Positions 28,196 to 37,243 of a stretch of DNA of 64,000 bases are shown here, piece after piece. The position numbers and the translations under genes were made by a program. Location of the stretch: positions 46,941-110,940 of the forward strand of contig JAJEGN010000016.1 in NCBI GenBank assembly GCA_022819855.1. The letters are read 5' to 3'. A model generated the notes under the pieces. It saw only the letters and a program-made list of their open reading frames with translations. It was not told where the DNA came from and made no database searches. The first letter of the stretch is position 1; each line of letters begins with the position of its first letter. Source of the stretch: Gammaproteobacteria bacterium (lineage in GTDB: Bacteria; Pseudomonadota; Gammaproteobacteria; Steroidobacterales; Rariloculaceae).

Positions 28196-28250
28196 CATCA
28201 TAATCCCGGAAAATCCGCAATTGAATAGCGGATTTTCAAGGATTATGATG
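28196..28250. repeat. Long two-segment inverted repeat overlapping the start of the DUF4143-type ATPase gene
   Basis: The outer arms CATCATAATCC / GGATTATGATG (11 bp, perfect) and inner arms GAAAATCCGC / GCGGATTTTC (10 bp, perfect) are separated by a 2-nt internal loop on each side and a 9-nt terminal loop AATTGAATA. The first base of the ATPase GTG start codon is the last base of the right arm. The structure could therefore hide the translation start, bind the ATPase itself, or mark an insertion. Confidence 0.85.
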
Positions 28251-29404
28251 TGCAAGTGATCGAGCGGCCAACAGCTATCGCGCGAATCGACGCCGCGCTC
28301 GGGGTTCATCCAGCCGTTGCCCTGGTGGGTCCCCGGCAATGCGGCAAGACGACCCTGTCGCGCATGTTCGCGGCAAATCGGGCGAAGGTTACTTTCTTCG
28401 ACCTGGAACGGGAGGTTGACCGGCGCCGGCTCGAATCTCCGGAACAAACACTGTCAGCCTTGCGCGGGCTGGTGGTCATCGACGAGATACAGAGAGACCC
28501 GCGGCTGTTCGAGGTGCTACGCGTACTACTGGACCGACCCGTATCCGACGCGAAGTACCTGTTGCTCGGCAGCGCTTCGCCCGACCTTCTCAAGAACACC
28601 TCGGAAACGCTGGCCGGACGGGTGGGCGTCGTTGATCTGGCCGGCTTCGACCTGAGCGAAGCGCATGGCGCGGACTGGCGCAAGCTATGGGAGCGCGGTA
28701 GCTTTCCGCGCAGTTTCCTTGCGAAGGATCCCGCCGCCTCGGCCCTTTGGCGAGAGAATTTCATTCGAACCTTTCTGGAGCGGGACGTTCCGCAGTTGGG
28801 CATCGGCATACCCGCGGAGTCGCTGCGGCGGTTCTGGACCATGGTCGCCCATTACCACGGACAGGTCTGGAATGCTGCGGAATTCGCCCGTGCCCTCGGC
28901 GCGGCGGAGGGCACCGCACGCAGGTATCTGGACATCCTGCAGGGCGCCTACATGGTGCGGGCGCTCACGCCCTGGCAAGAGAACATCCGCAAAAGGCAGG
29001 TCAAGTCACCCAAAATCTACGTGCGCGACAGCGGTCTGCTGCATGCGCTGCTGGAGCTGGACAGCTTTCACGCCATCGCGGGGCACCCCAAGTTGGGCGC
29101 TTCCTTCGAGGGCTTCGTGATCGAACAGCTTCTCGGACAACTCGATACCCGGTCCGGCAGCTTCTGGGCCACCCACGGGGGCGCCGAACTCGACCTGCTG
29201 GTGCACCGCTCCGGGAGACGATACGGCTTCGAATGCAAATACAGCGACGCACCGCGAACCACGCGCGCCATGCACATCGCCGTGGAGACTCTGGGTCTCG
29301 AACACTTGTGGGTGGTGTACCCCGGCTCGGAGTCCTACCGTCTGACCGAGCGCATATCGGTCGTTCCCGCCGGTCGACTGCCGGAACACGTGCTGAGTCG
29401 GTGA
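28250..29404 (+). CDS. AAA ATPase with C-terminal DUF4143/nuclease-like domain
   Basis: The 384-residue protein has a P-loop VGPRQCGKTTL (residues 26-36), a Walker B LVVIDEIQRD and a sensor segment YLLLGSASPDLLKNTSETLAGR. The C-terminal half is of the DUF4143 type, with a winged-helix-like stretch (EGTARRYLDILQGAYMVRAL). It ends with ELDLLVHRSGRRYGFECKYSD, which has the D-x(n)-ExK form of a PD-(D/E)xK nuclease core. Family members are widespread, patchily distributed and uncharacterised. The start is GTG at 28250 or 28256, both at the edge of the inverted repeat. It is probably horizontally acquired. Confidence 0.88.
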   Translation: MQVIERPTAIARIDAALGVHPAVALVGPRQCGKTTLSRMFAANRAKVTFFDLEREVDRRRLESPEQTLSALRGLVVIDEIQRDPRLFEVLRVLLDRPVSDAKYLLLGSASPDLLKNTSETLAGRVGVVDLAGFDLSEAHGADWRKLWERGSFPRSFLAKDPAASALWRENFIRTFLERDVPQLGIGIPAESLRRFWTMVAHYHGQVWNAAEFARALGAAEGTARRYLDILQGAYMVRALTPWQENIRKRQVKSPKIYVRDSGLLHALLELDSFHAIAGHPKLGASFEGFVIEQLLGQLDTRSGSFWATHGGAELDLLVHRSGRRYGFECKYSDAPRTTRAMHIAVETLGLEHLWVVYPGSESYRLTERISVVPAGRLPEHVLSR

Positions 29405-29511
29405 CGATGTCGCCCGCCCTGGGATAGCCGAGTGCGGCGACGTGCCCCTTGTTGTTTCGCGGCCGATGTCTGGGTAGCCTGTCGCCGGGCGCTGGAGGCG
29501 ATCGACAGACG

Positions 29512-29676
29512 ATGAAGACTTACATGTGCTTGATTTGCGGTTACATCTACAGTGAAGCTGCGGGTATTCCCGACGAAGGCATTGCCCCGGGCACCAAGTG
29601 GGACGACATTCCGTTGTCGTGGCGCTGTCCGGACTGTGGATCAGGCAAGGAAGACTTCGAGATGATCGAGGTCTGA
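29512..29676 (+). CDS. Rubredoxin
   Basis: The 54-residue iron protein has the two knuckles CLICGY and CPDCGS that bind one Fe(III) in tetrahedral cysteine coordination, with the conserved [17 protein letters not shown] segment. It is a small cytoplasmic electron carrier, in gammaproteobacteria often for alkane hydroxylase or oxygen/peroxide detoxification. No partner is adjacent. The tracked ORF starts upstream; the ATG at 29512 ([10 protein letters not shown]) matches the family start. Confidence 0.97.
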   Translation: MKTYMCLICGYIYSEAAGIPDEGIAPGTKWDDIPLSWRCPDCGSGKEDFEMIEV

Positions 29677-29806
29677 GTCTGCAGCGTCCGGGTCGTCGCC
29701 CGACCGGTTGGCCGTTGGCGTTCGGGCCAGGGAGGCTTGGGGACGACCAACGAGGTGGCTACCCGGCGAGCGCGGCTCAGGAATCATCGCCGAGGCGGCC
29801 TCCGGG

Positions 29807-30583
29807 TCAGCTTCCGACCCACTCGACGGCAGTGTCGATCCCGCCATCCGGATCGAGCCTGAACCAGCGCATGCCGGGCGGCCGATCGTCGAGCGCAAAG
29901 AACGCCCTGTTTGGCCGAAACTGCATGCAGGTCGACGGCGTGCTCAGCAGGCGGATCTGGCCGCGCAGGCGGTCGGAAGCCTGATGCACGTGACCCCAGA
30001 CCACGCAGCGCACATTGGCGTGTGCGTCAACGACTTCGAAGAACTCGTCGCCGTCCTCGACGCGGCCGCCGTCGAGCCATGCACTTCCCATCGGGATCGG
30101 GTGATGGTGCATGCAGATCATGACGTGCCGGCCGGCCTCCTTACGTAACGTGGCGTCAAGTGAAAGCAAACGGCGTTCACCAAACCGGCCTCCTTCCTTG
30201 CCCGCTATGGTCGTATCGAGCAAAACGAACGACCAGCCGCCGATCCTGACGTCGCCACCTACAGTGAACGGTTCGGCGTCGAGCACTTCCACCGTCACCT
30301 CCGGATCGTCGTGATTGCCGGGAACGCAAAGCACAGGCACATCGAAACCCCCGAGCATCGATCTGAATTGCTCGTAAGCCGCACGACCGTCGTCATGGAC
30401 GATATCCCCGGTCGCGACTATCGCGTCGGGCGGCCAGTGCGGACCTCCCTGTGCGTGGTCCAGCACAGCGGCCAACGTGCGTGCGGTATCGATCCCGCGC
30501 AGCCGCGCTTCGGGATTGGCACTGAGGTGCGTGTCGGTGATTTGCAGCACCGTCAGCGGCCGGGATTGTCGACTATTCGCCAT
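29807..30583 (-). CDS. cpdA: 3',5'-cyclic-AMP phosphodiesterase, CpdA-like metallophosphoesterase
   Basis: The 258-residue protein has all metallophosphoesterase motifs in order: LQITDTHLS (DxH), VATGDIVHDDG (GDxxxD), VPGNHDD (GNHD), MICMHHHPIP (H) and VVWGHVHQ (GHxH). Two metals would be bound. The ending TPSTCMQFRPNRAFFALDDRPPGMRWFRL is characteristic of CpdA, which lowers cAMP. It stands alone on the minus strand between rubredoxin and the accessory island. Confidence 0.93.
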   Translation of the reverse strand: MANSRQSRPLTVLQITDTHLSANPEARLRGIDTARTLAAVLDHAQGGPHWPPDAIVATGDIVHDDGRAAYEQFRSMLGGFDVPVLCVPGNHDDPEVTVEVLDAEPFTVGGDVRIGGWSFVLLDTTIAGKEGGRFGERRLLSLDATLRKEAGRHVMICMHHHPIPMGSAWLDGGRVEDGDEFFEVVDAHANVRCVVWGHVHQASDRLRGQIRLLSTPSTCMQFRPNRAFFALDDRPPGMRWFRLDPDGGIDTAVEWVGS

Positions 30584-30822
30584 CGGACCTGCGGCGGTTC
30601 GAGTGTTCGTCGCGATGATACGCGACGCTCGCGTGCCAGCCTTCGACCGGAAGACGTGCGGTCAGTCTTTTCCAGACACCGGTAGCTTCCCCGTAGTGAA
30701 ACGCCGCTGGTCGTACGAGGGCAGCCCTCTTCCAGACGCTGACGCTTCCCCTCTCAGTTTCACATCGCGCGAACACTCAGTTTCGATCGCTGCTTGGGCC
30801 CAAGCCGCTCGTGAACACACCG

Positions 30823-30828
30823 TATAAT
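30823..30828 (+). promoter_or_regulatory. Consensus -10 element at the HNH gene; candidate leaderless transcript
   Basis: TATAAT lies only eight bases before the GTG start codon. Transcription would begin at about 30835, one base before the start codon, which implies a leaderless mRNA. No Shine-Dalgarno could fit. The -35 is poor (TTGGGC at a 23-bp spacing). Confidence 0.45.
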
Positions 30829-30835
30829 TCCGCGC

Positions 30836-31801
30836 GTGCCGCCATATGACACATCCTCAGGAAACCACGATCCCGATTGGGCAATCAGATCGGAAGCGTT
30901 CGCTGCGGTAGAGCGTCTGGTGTTGTCCTACGGCGGGCGAATTCCATGGGCTGCGATCAATCGCGGGTTTCAATTCCGCGGCGAACAGGTTCATTTGGCC
31001 GGCAGGGCTTCCGGGATATTCAGACCGCGGCAGATGTCCGCGGCGCTCAGCATCAAGACCACGAAGCCGCGCGACGGGCGCCGCACATGGTACCGGGATC
31101 AGAATGCGGGCATCGAGGTTGATGCCGCCACGGGCCTTTTGCCATACGATCTGGTTCGCGATCCCCGCCATCCCACTTACGACTCGTTGCGGCGCGCATA
31201 CGAGAGAAGGGCGCCTTTGATCTACTTCCGGGCCGTGGAGTCTGCCGTGTATGAAGCCATTTGGCCGGTTCGGGTCGCGGACTTCAGTGCGAACGAAGGG
31301 CGCGTGCTGCTCGCCGCGCCGGATCATCGTCGCAATGATGTGAGTTCGGCCGAAGCGACCGACGTTGCGGTGCACGCGAATGTCCGGGAGCGATCCTACT
31401 CGCTACGGCTCACGAGGCAACGCAATCACCAAGACTGGTTCAGCAGCCGCGTCAGGGCCGTCTACGGCTATCGCTGTGCGTTCAGCCGACTGCCGTTGGG
31501 GAGGTTGCTCGTCGGCGCGCATATCAAATCGGACGACGCCGGTGGTCCTGCATCGATCCCCAATGGAATCTGCATGTCGGCGCTCCACCATGCTGCATTC
31601 GACTCCTACCTGATCGGCGTGGATCCCGATCTGAAAGTCCACGTGTCGCCCAGCGTTTTCGACGCCGACGACGGACCGCTCTTGGCGAACCTGCAAGATC
31701 TCGACGGAACCCGTTTGCGCGTACCCGATGAACCGTTCGCGAGGCCAGACCGCGAATTTCTGGAATGGCGCTTTGCTCGGTTCGAGAAGTCTCGAACGTA
31801 A
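30836..31801 (+). CDS. HNH endonuclease with N-terminal reader-like domain (putative modification-dependent restriction enzyme)
   Basis: The 321-residue protein has a C-terminal HNH_2-type nuclease: YGYRCAFSRLPL (C214), LLVGAHIKSDD and PNGICMSALHHAAFDSYLIGV. The N-terminal two thirds contain GRASGIFRPRQMSAALSIKT, WYRDQ, RDPRHPTYDSLRRAY and PLIYFRAV. I associate this pattern with PUA/SRA-like domains that read modified bases in type IV restriction enzymes, but that part is inference. The usual CxxS/C knuckle has only one cysteine, and no second pair is visible. The start is GTG with a TATAAT eight bases upstream. It opens the accessory island. Confidence 0.8.
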   Translation: MPPYDTSSGNHDPDWAIRSEAFAAVERLVLSYGGRIPWAAINRGFQFRGEQVHLAGRASGIFRPRQMSAALSIKTTKPRDGRRTWYRDQNAGIEVDAATGLLPYDLVRDPRHPTYDSLRRAYERRAPLIYFRAVESAVYEAIWPVRVADFSANEGRVLLAAPDHRRNDVSSAEATDVAVHANVRERSYSLRLTRQRNHQDWFSSRVRAVYGYRCAFSRLPLGRLLVGAHIKSDDAGGPASIPNGICMSALHHAAFDSYLIGVDPDLKVHVSPSVFDADDGPLLANLQDLDGTRLRVPDEPFARPDREFLEWRFARFEKSRT

Positions 31802-32079
31802 ACGCGTGTAGGGACCGGCCCGATTCATGAGACAAGGTGGCCCGATGGGCACCTCTCTGGCACTGAATCTGGCTGGCATTCCTCATGCCCATTACATGCC
31901 AACGGGCATGCAATTGAGCGTTCAATGAAAGCATTCTGGAAGCGCAGTACGGCAAATGCAGTCGTATCGCGGACGACTCATGGTGGGAGCGGAGGGGACA
32001 CGTCTCAATCGCCTACCCGACGAATTCGTCGCCCAACTGCACCGCTAGATCCGTCCGCCAACGCTTGCCTTGGTCATAG

Positions 32080-32622
32080 CTATTGCTCGACCCAGTCGGC
32101 AAGGAGGGGAAATTCAACCTCCGACCCGTTCTGATCAATCAGTGCTGATGGCCCACCAATCAATCCCCATTTGCACAAGTGCAGGCCTTCCGGAAGGGAA
32201 AATCGTGAGAGAAGGAACGGTACATCCTGAGTCCACATTCGGCGCTCGGACAAGCCCGGATCAACTACGATTAGGACATCCTGAAAACGTGTCGTTTGAG
32301 TCCAGCCGATCAGGCACTCGCTGAAACCTTGTTGGTTTGCCCACTTGAGCGCCGACTGTCCCAGCGTGCAGTCGCGTTGGCAACGGGCGAGCCTTGCAGT
32401 CAATTGAGCAATCACGCCAGAATTCTCGCGGCAGACCAGCGAAATGATTTCGCGCACATCGACGGGCATCGAGTCTACGACGTACGCCTCGATACAGGCT
32501 TGTTCAATCTGGACTTGATCGGACTCTGTTTGCGAGTACGAATCGGACACCGATAACAGAGCCCAGATTGGAAGGACTAGCCTGAGAACGACCAAGGTAT
32601 TGGTCCTAGCTGCCGATGTCAT
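32080..32622 (-). CDS. Hypothetical secreted cysteine-containing protein
   Basis: This 180-residue ORF has a plausible signal peptide (LVVLRLVLPIWALLSVSDSYSQ) and at least six cysteines in the mature part (for example EQACIEAY, LARCQRDCTLG and SECLIGW), which suits an exported disulfide-bonded protein. I recognise no family. Base composition is less GC-rich than the core genes around it. No Shine-Dalgarno is evident. It lies on the opposite strand between the HNH and helicase genes. It may be a real orphan gene, but a chance ORF cannot be excluded. Confidence 0.45.
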   Translation of the reverse strand: MTSAARTNTLVVLRLVLPIWALLSVSDSYSQTESDQVQIEQACIEAYVVDSMPVDVREIISLVCRENSGVIAQLTARLARCQRDCTLGQSALKWANQQGFSECLIGWTQTTRFQDVLIVVDPGLSERRMWTQDVPFLLSRFSLPEGLHLCKWGLIGGPSALIDQNGSEVEFPLLADWVEQ

Positions 32623-33117
32623 CGCAGTTTTGCCTCATTCTTAGATTAACGGAAGAACTCGATTTACAAGTCTTTGTGCCGAAATGGTCAGAGCATGTCA
32701 ATCGCCCAGTTCGCGAATCTCGATTCGCTGTAGTTTCGCGAAAAAAAGGCGGGCAGGATCGGGTTTGCGGAGGCTTCAAAGCCCGGTAGTGTCTACGGAA
32801 ACGGGGGACGATCATCCCCTCCGGTTCCATGCCGACCAAACTCGTATTGAATTCATCGAGTCCATAGGCACAGTGACGCGCGGGCCTCCCTGTTCGCCGT
32901 CCAGGTCATCGGCCGCTGGCTAATCGCGTCCGGGCGCGAGCAAGATGTCCGGGAAACCCGCGAATTCATCTCCATCGGCGTGCCCGACCCGGACGCTCAC
33001 ACTGCATAGCCAAGTTGCGATTGGCACAGTAACCGGCCCGCCGCCACGTCCTTCTTTACCTGCATCCTCCCGATTACCCGGTTACCATTCGCCGCGACTT
33101 CACCGGAGGAATTTCTT
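32623..33117. other. Gene-poor stretch upstream of the helicase-nuclease gene
   Basis: About 495 bases with lower GC than the core genome hold only fragmentary ORFs. The last 15 bases carry a strong Shine-Dalgarno (GGAGG, eight bases before the ATG at 33118). I see no clear promoter hexamers and no recognisable gene remnants. Confidence 0.5.
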
Positions 33118-36100
33118 ATGATCGCAGGAGCGCGTCGCCTTCCAGTCCAGCACGTCTCGATCCGCGTGCCGTGGCACGATGCAGGATGGGCCGGAACCGT
33201 CTGTAACAGGCCCGCCGTCAATATGGCTTGTCGCGTGTTGCCCAGAATCTCAGAGAGCAAGGACGACGTGGCCGAGGAGTGCATTGCCGGACAATCCTTC
33301 TCGGATTTGTCACAGGCCCAGCTTCCTCCGTGCATCTCCGAGCGAGCCAATTTTATGGCGCCGTTCCCCGTCACGCTCAACAAGCGACACCCCTACGTCG
33401 AACGCAATTCGGAATCGCATGGCCACTTCCGTCCGACGCCGTTCACGATGCGTCCTTACAGTGCTGCCTGCGTGCCCTATCGCTGGATGCTGGTCGAAGA
33501 GAGTGCCGAGTTCATCGAACGCTACGATCTCGGGTTCCAGCCCGACCGCGAGCCTGACCTCGGATTCCCTACCGCCTGGATTCAGGACCGCTCGAACCAA
33601 CTCGTCATGCTTGACACATTCTTCGGTGCCATCCGGCCCGAGGAATCGCTTTGCTTCTTCTACGCGAAGGACACGCCCCTATCGGCATCCGCGAGACGCG
33701 TCATCGTCGGCGTGGGCCTGGTGAGAGAAGTCGACGAGCACGTCGAATACCAGTACGCGACTAAGAATCCTCCCCACCGCAGCGTTATCTGGGAACGCAA
33801 CGTCGAGCACTCCGTTCGACCGGGCTTTGCGGACGGGTTCCTCTTCCCCTATCGCGAGTTGTCCGACCTTGCTCTGGAGAAGGGAATGGACCCCGAACAT
33901 TTCCTCGCGGTCGCTCCGGACGACGCGTTCTGGAGCTTCTCCTATGGCTCGGAACACGTATCGCACGACGAAGCCATCGCATCGATCCTGAGCTGCCTGC
34001 GCGCTCTGAGGCGAATTCAGGCGGTGCTTCCTGGGCCGTGGGAGCAGGTTTCAGCATGGCTCGACCAGCAACTCAACCGTTTATGGCGCCTGCGCGGGCC
34101 CTTCCCCGGTTTCGGATCCGCGCTGACAGCGTTCCTCGGCGACCGTGGGAACCTCATCGCGTACGAAATCGCCGGGCAAGACGCGCAGGGAAGCGTTGAC
34201 GGCAACATCGATCCATGGCCGGCGTTCGAACGGATCATCCAAGCTCCCGGCACCGCATCCGGAATCATCAAGGATCACATTGGAGAAGGCTTCGCCCGGG
34301 CCTGGGAAGCCATGACCGAGGAACGAAAGGAATTACTGAAGCTGCTCAGCCGGTATTCCTTAAGCTCCGATCAGGTGAAACGGTTCTTCAATCCCGACTA
34401 CAGGCCAGAGAACCTAGACGATGCTTCACTAATCGAGAACCCGTACCTGCTCTATGAGCTCGACCGAGCATCGGTTGACGCCATCTCGGTGACCACCATC
34501 GACCGCGGAATGCTGCCCGGCAGCGCGGTGCTGAAGGAGCATCCTTTGCCCGACCGTACGCGTCTCACGGACAAGGTCGACCCACGTCGCGCACGCGCAC
34601 TTGTGGTCGCTGCGCTTGAGCAGGGCGCCGAGCAGGGGCACACGCTGCTGCCGCGCGCGTTGCTGTCAACGTTCATCGGCAACATGCCGCTCGAAACCGA
34701 TTGTCCGATGGGGCCGGAGGTTCTCGCCGGCATTGGCGACCTGCTGCAAGGCGTCGTTGAGCCGGTCGAGATTTCGGGTGAGCCACTTGCCTATCAGCTT
34801 CAGCGCTTCGTCGACACGGCCGACCTTGTCCGCCGCACCGTACGTAAGCGCCTAGGTCCGAGGAGCCAACGCCATCGCGGCGATCATGATTTTCCCGCCA
34901 TCGTGAACCGTTCTCTTGGCGACCTTCCCCAAGACAGCGACGATGCGGATATCGAGATTCAAGCCCGTCGCGAGAAGGCCGCTGCACTCGAAGAGGTGTT
35001 CGCCTCGCGGCTTTCGGTGCTCATCGGCGCCGCCGGTACGGGAAAGACGACGCTACTGAAGATGCTCTGCGATCTGGATGATGTCGCCGCCGGCGGTGTA
35101 TTGCTCCTGGCGCCCACCGGCAAGGCCCGCGTCCAGCTCGAAACCAGGACCGGGATGTCCGGCGGACTCACGATCGCACAGTTCCTGATGCGCCATGGCG
35201 ACCGCTACGATACGGAGACCGGTAGATACGTCGTCACGCGCAGTCCCGATCGCTGTCGCGACTACAGGACCGTGATCGTCGACGAATGTTCCATGCTTAC
35301 CGAAGAGCAGCTCGCTGCCCTGTTCGACGCTTTGAGCGGTGTCGATCGTTTGGTCCTCGTGGGCGATCCACGCCAGCTTCCTCCGATAGGGAGCGGCCGG
35401 CCGTTTGTCGATATCGTGCGTGAGCTTGAACCCGACGAAATCGAACACCGGTTTCCGCGGGTCGGCCGCGGCTACGCCGAGCTCACCGTGCCTCGTCGCC
35501 AGCGGGGCGCGACCCGCGCGGATCTGGTGCTCGCGAGCTGGTTCGGGGGCAACCCCGACCCCGCTGCGGATGAGATCTGGAATCGCCTCGACACGGAGGA
35601 GATGGACGAAATCCGCTTCGAGTCCTGGACCGACGACGAGAATCTGAAGGCAAAACTGCTGGACCTAATTGTGACGGAGCTCAACCTCGACGGTCCGGAT
35701 GACGAAGTCGGTTTCGAATGCAGTCTGGGCGCCACGACATACAACGGCGGAACCTTCTTCTGGCGCAGCCGCGATCCCAAAGCCCCACTCAAGGCGGAGA
35801 AGTGGCAAATTCTCTCGCCCGTACGCGGGGCGGAACATGGTGTCGCCGTGCTGAACCGGGTCGTCCAGCAGTCGTTCCGCAAGACGTGGCTATCGCGAGC
35901 GACTTCGCGTTACCGCAAAATCCATCGGCCGGTCGGCCCTCAGGGGATCATCTATGGCGACAAGGTCATCAACCTCAGGAACAGCAGCGTTCGCGACGTT
36001 TACCCCGAGCGGCCGTCCTATGTCGCCAACGGTGATGTCGGCATCGTCGTGGGCAACTACAAGAGGAGGAATCAAAAGAAGCTGTTTCCACTCGTGGAGG

Positions 36101-36855
36101 TCGAGTTCACGTCCCAACCCGGCCACGACTACGACTTCAAGCTTCGGGAGTTCGACGGGGAAGACGGATCTCCGCCGCTCGAGCTCGCGTACGCTCTGAC
36201 GGTCCACAAGTCGCAGGGCAGTGAGTTCGGGATCACCTTCGTGGTCCTGCCTGATCCGTGCTGGCCGCTCTCCCGCGAGCTTCTGTACACAGCCCTGACG
36301 CGGCAGCAGGAACGCGTCATCGTTCTCCATCAGGGCGACTTGCGAAACCTGCGCCGATACGCGAGCGACAAGCACTCGGACATTGCACGCAGGCTGACCA
36401 ATCTCTTCACACCTCCCAATCCGATCGCCTTCGACGTCGATGGCACCGAGACGTTTCTAGAGGAAGGACTCATCCATCGCACAAAGCGCGGCGATCTCGT
36501 CCGCTCCAAGTCGGAGGTCATCATCGCCAACGAACTCCTTGCCCAGGGTCTGGACCGCTATGAGTACGAGGCCCCGCTGGCCCTGCCCGACGGAAGGACG
36601 CGATACCCGGACTTCACAGTCGTCGATGACGACACCGGCGAGCGCTACTACTGGGAGCACCTCGGGTTGCTCCACAATCCCGACTACGCGGCCCGTTGGG
36701 CCCGAAAACTGCATGCCTATCGCGAAGCCGGCATCCTCCCGCATGACGAAGGTGGCGGCGAGGCGGGTACGCTGATCGTCACGCGCGACGACGAACATGG
36801 TGGGATCGATACCCAGGCGATTGCCGAGTTGATCCGCGATGTCTTAGCCGCGTAG
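33118..36855 (+). CDS. SF1 helicase fused to a PD-(D/E)xK-like nuclease, with a large conserved-looking N-terminal region
   Basis: The 1245-residue protein has three parts. Residues 1-600 carry short Cys/Trp/His motifs (IRVPWHDAGWAGTVCNRP, SHGHFRPTPF) and no domain I can name. Residues 600-1075 are a RecD/TraA-like SF1 helicase: Walker A GAAGTGKTT (637-645), VDE at 721-723, VGDPRQLPPIGSG near 750, VHKSQGSEF at 1029 and YTALTR at 1057. Residues 1120-1245 resemble a restriction nuclease fold: KSEVIIANELL (E1133), YPDFTVV (D1165) and YWEHLG (E1180), with His instead of Lys in the last motif. Helicase-nuclease fusions commonly act in anti-phage defence; that role is inferred. The start has a strong GGAGG. 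A 5-bp hairpin follows the stop. Confidence 0.85.
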   Translation: MIAGARRLPVQHVSIRVPWHDAGWAGTVCNRPAVNMACRVLPRISESKDDVAEECIAGQSFSDLSQAQLPPCISERANFMAPFPVTLNKRHPYVERNSESHGHFRPTPFTMRPYSAACVPYRWMLVEESAEFIERYDLGFQPDREPDLGFPTAWIQDRSNQLVMLDTFFGAIRPEESLCFFYAKDTPLSASARRVIVGVGLVREVDEHVEYQYATKNPPHRSVIWERNVEHSVRPGFADGFLFPYRELSDLALEKGMDPEHFLAVAPDDAFWSFSYGSEHVSHDEAIASILSCLRALRRIQAVLPGPWEQVSAWLDQQLNRLWRLRGPFPGFGSALTAFLGDRGNLIAYEIAGQDAQGSVDGNIDPWPAFERIIQAPGTASGIIKDHIGEGFARAWEAMTEERKELLKLLSRYSLSSDQVKRFFNPDYRPENLDDASLIENPYLLYELDRASVDAISVTTIDRGMLPGSAVLKEHPLPDRTRLTDKVDPRRARALVVAALEQGAEQGHTLLPRALLSTFIGNMPLETDCPMGPEVLAGIGDLLQGVVEPVEISGEPLAYQLQRFVDTADLVRRTVRKRLGPRSQRHRGDHDFPAIVNRSLGDLPQDSDDADIEIQARREKAAALEEVFASRLSVLIGAAGTGKTTLLKMLCDLDDVAAGGVLLLAPTGKARVQLETRTGMSGGLTIAQFLMRHGDRYDTETGRYVVTRSPDRCRDYRTVIVDECSMLTEEQLAALFDALSGVDRLVLVGDPRQLPPIGSGRPFVDIVRELEPDEIEHRFPRVGRGYAELTVPRRQRGATRADLVLASWFGGNPDPAADEIWNRLDTEEMDEIRFESWTDDENLKAKLLDLIVTELNLDGPDDEVGFECSLGATTYNGGTFFWRSRDPKAPLKAEKWQILSPVRGAEHGVAVLNRVVQQSFRKTWLSRATSRYRKIHRPVGPQGIIYGDKVINLRNSSVRDVYPERPSYVANGDVGIVVGNYKRRNQKKLFPLVEVEFTSQPGHDYDFKLREFDGEDGSPPLELAYALTVHKSQGSEFGITFVVLPDPCWPLSRELLYTALTRQQERVIVLHQGDLRNLRRYASDKHSDIARRLTNLFTPPNPIAFDVDGTETFLEEGLIHRTKRGDLVRSKSEVIIANELLAQGLDRYEYEAPLALPDGRTRYPDFTVVDDDTGERYYWEHLGLLHNPDYAARWARKLHAYREAGILPHDEGGGEAGTLIVTRDDEHGGIDTQAIAELIRDVLAA

Positions 36856-37243
36856 CCCGGGAAAGCGGGCGAACGTCCGCGACAGATATCGACTCCCAAG
36901 ATGACACCGCCCGCTACGGACGCTAGCCAGTTATCGACCGCCTTAACCATTTCCCGATATGTCTCCGGCGGATGTCAAACCCTCTCCACGTTGCGCCGTG
37001 GCCCCAGGTAATGATGCAGAGTTCTGCTGATCGACATCGAGGCCTTTGTCCGCCGCTCGACGGTGATCGCGCCACCCGGCTATTCTTGTGGTCGGCGGGG
37101 ATGGTCTGGACAGCTTCCCCGACCCGGGCGAGAAGCTTTCCTCCTTTCAACCCCGCCTTCCCGATCGAGCAACCGTGCATTCGCTCCAGATGCTATAGAC
37201 CATGCCGACAGGACTCGCCTATGGACCGCAAACGGAAACACCG
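36856..37243. other. Gene-free stretch between helicase-nuclease and HEPN genes
   Basis: About 390 bases hold no supported gene. A short hairpin (GCCCG/CGGGC) sits on the helicase stop codon without a T run. An in-frame ATG at 37202 could extend the HEPN protein by 14 residues, but it has no Shine-Dalgarno. Confidence 0.5.

Noticed and set aside
28013-28447. 144-residue minus-strand ORF spanning hspQ end and the inverted repeat
   Set aside because: It crosses the hairpin and the ATPase start, lacks protein-like motifs and is antisense to two clear genes.
31884-31910. CATGCCC/GGGCATG hairpin after the HNH gene
   Set aside because: Seven-bp stem with a 13-base loop and no T run; too weak to call a terminator or operator.
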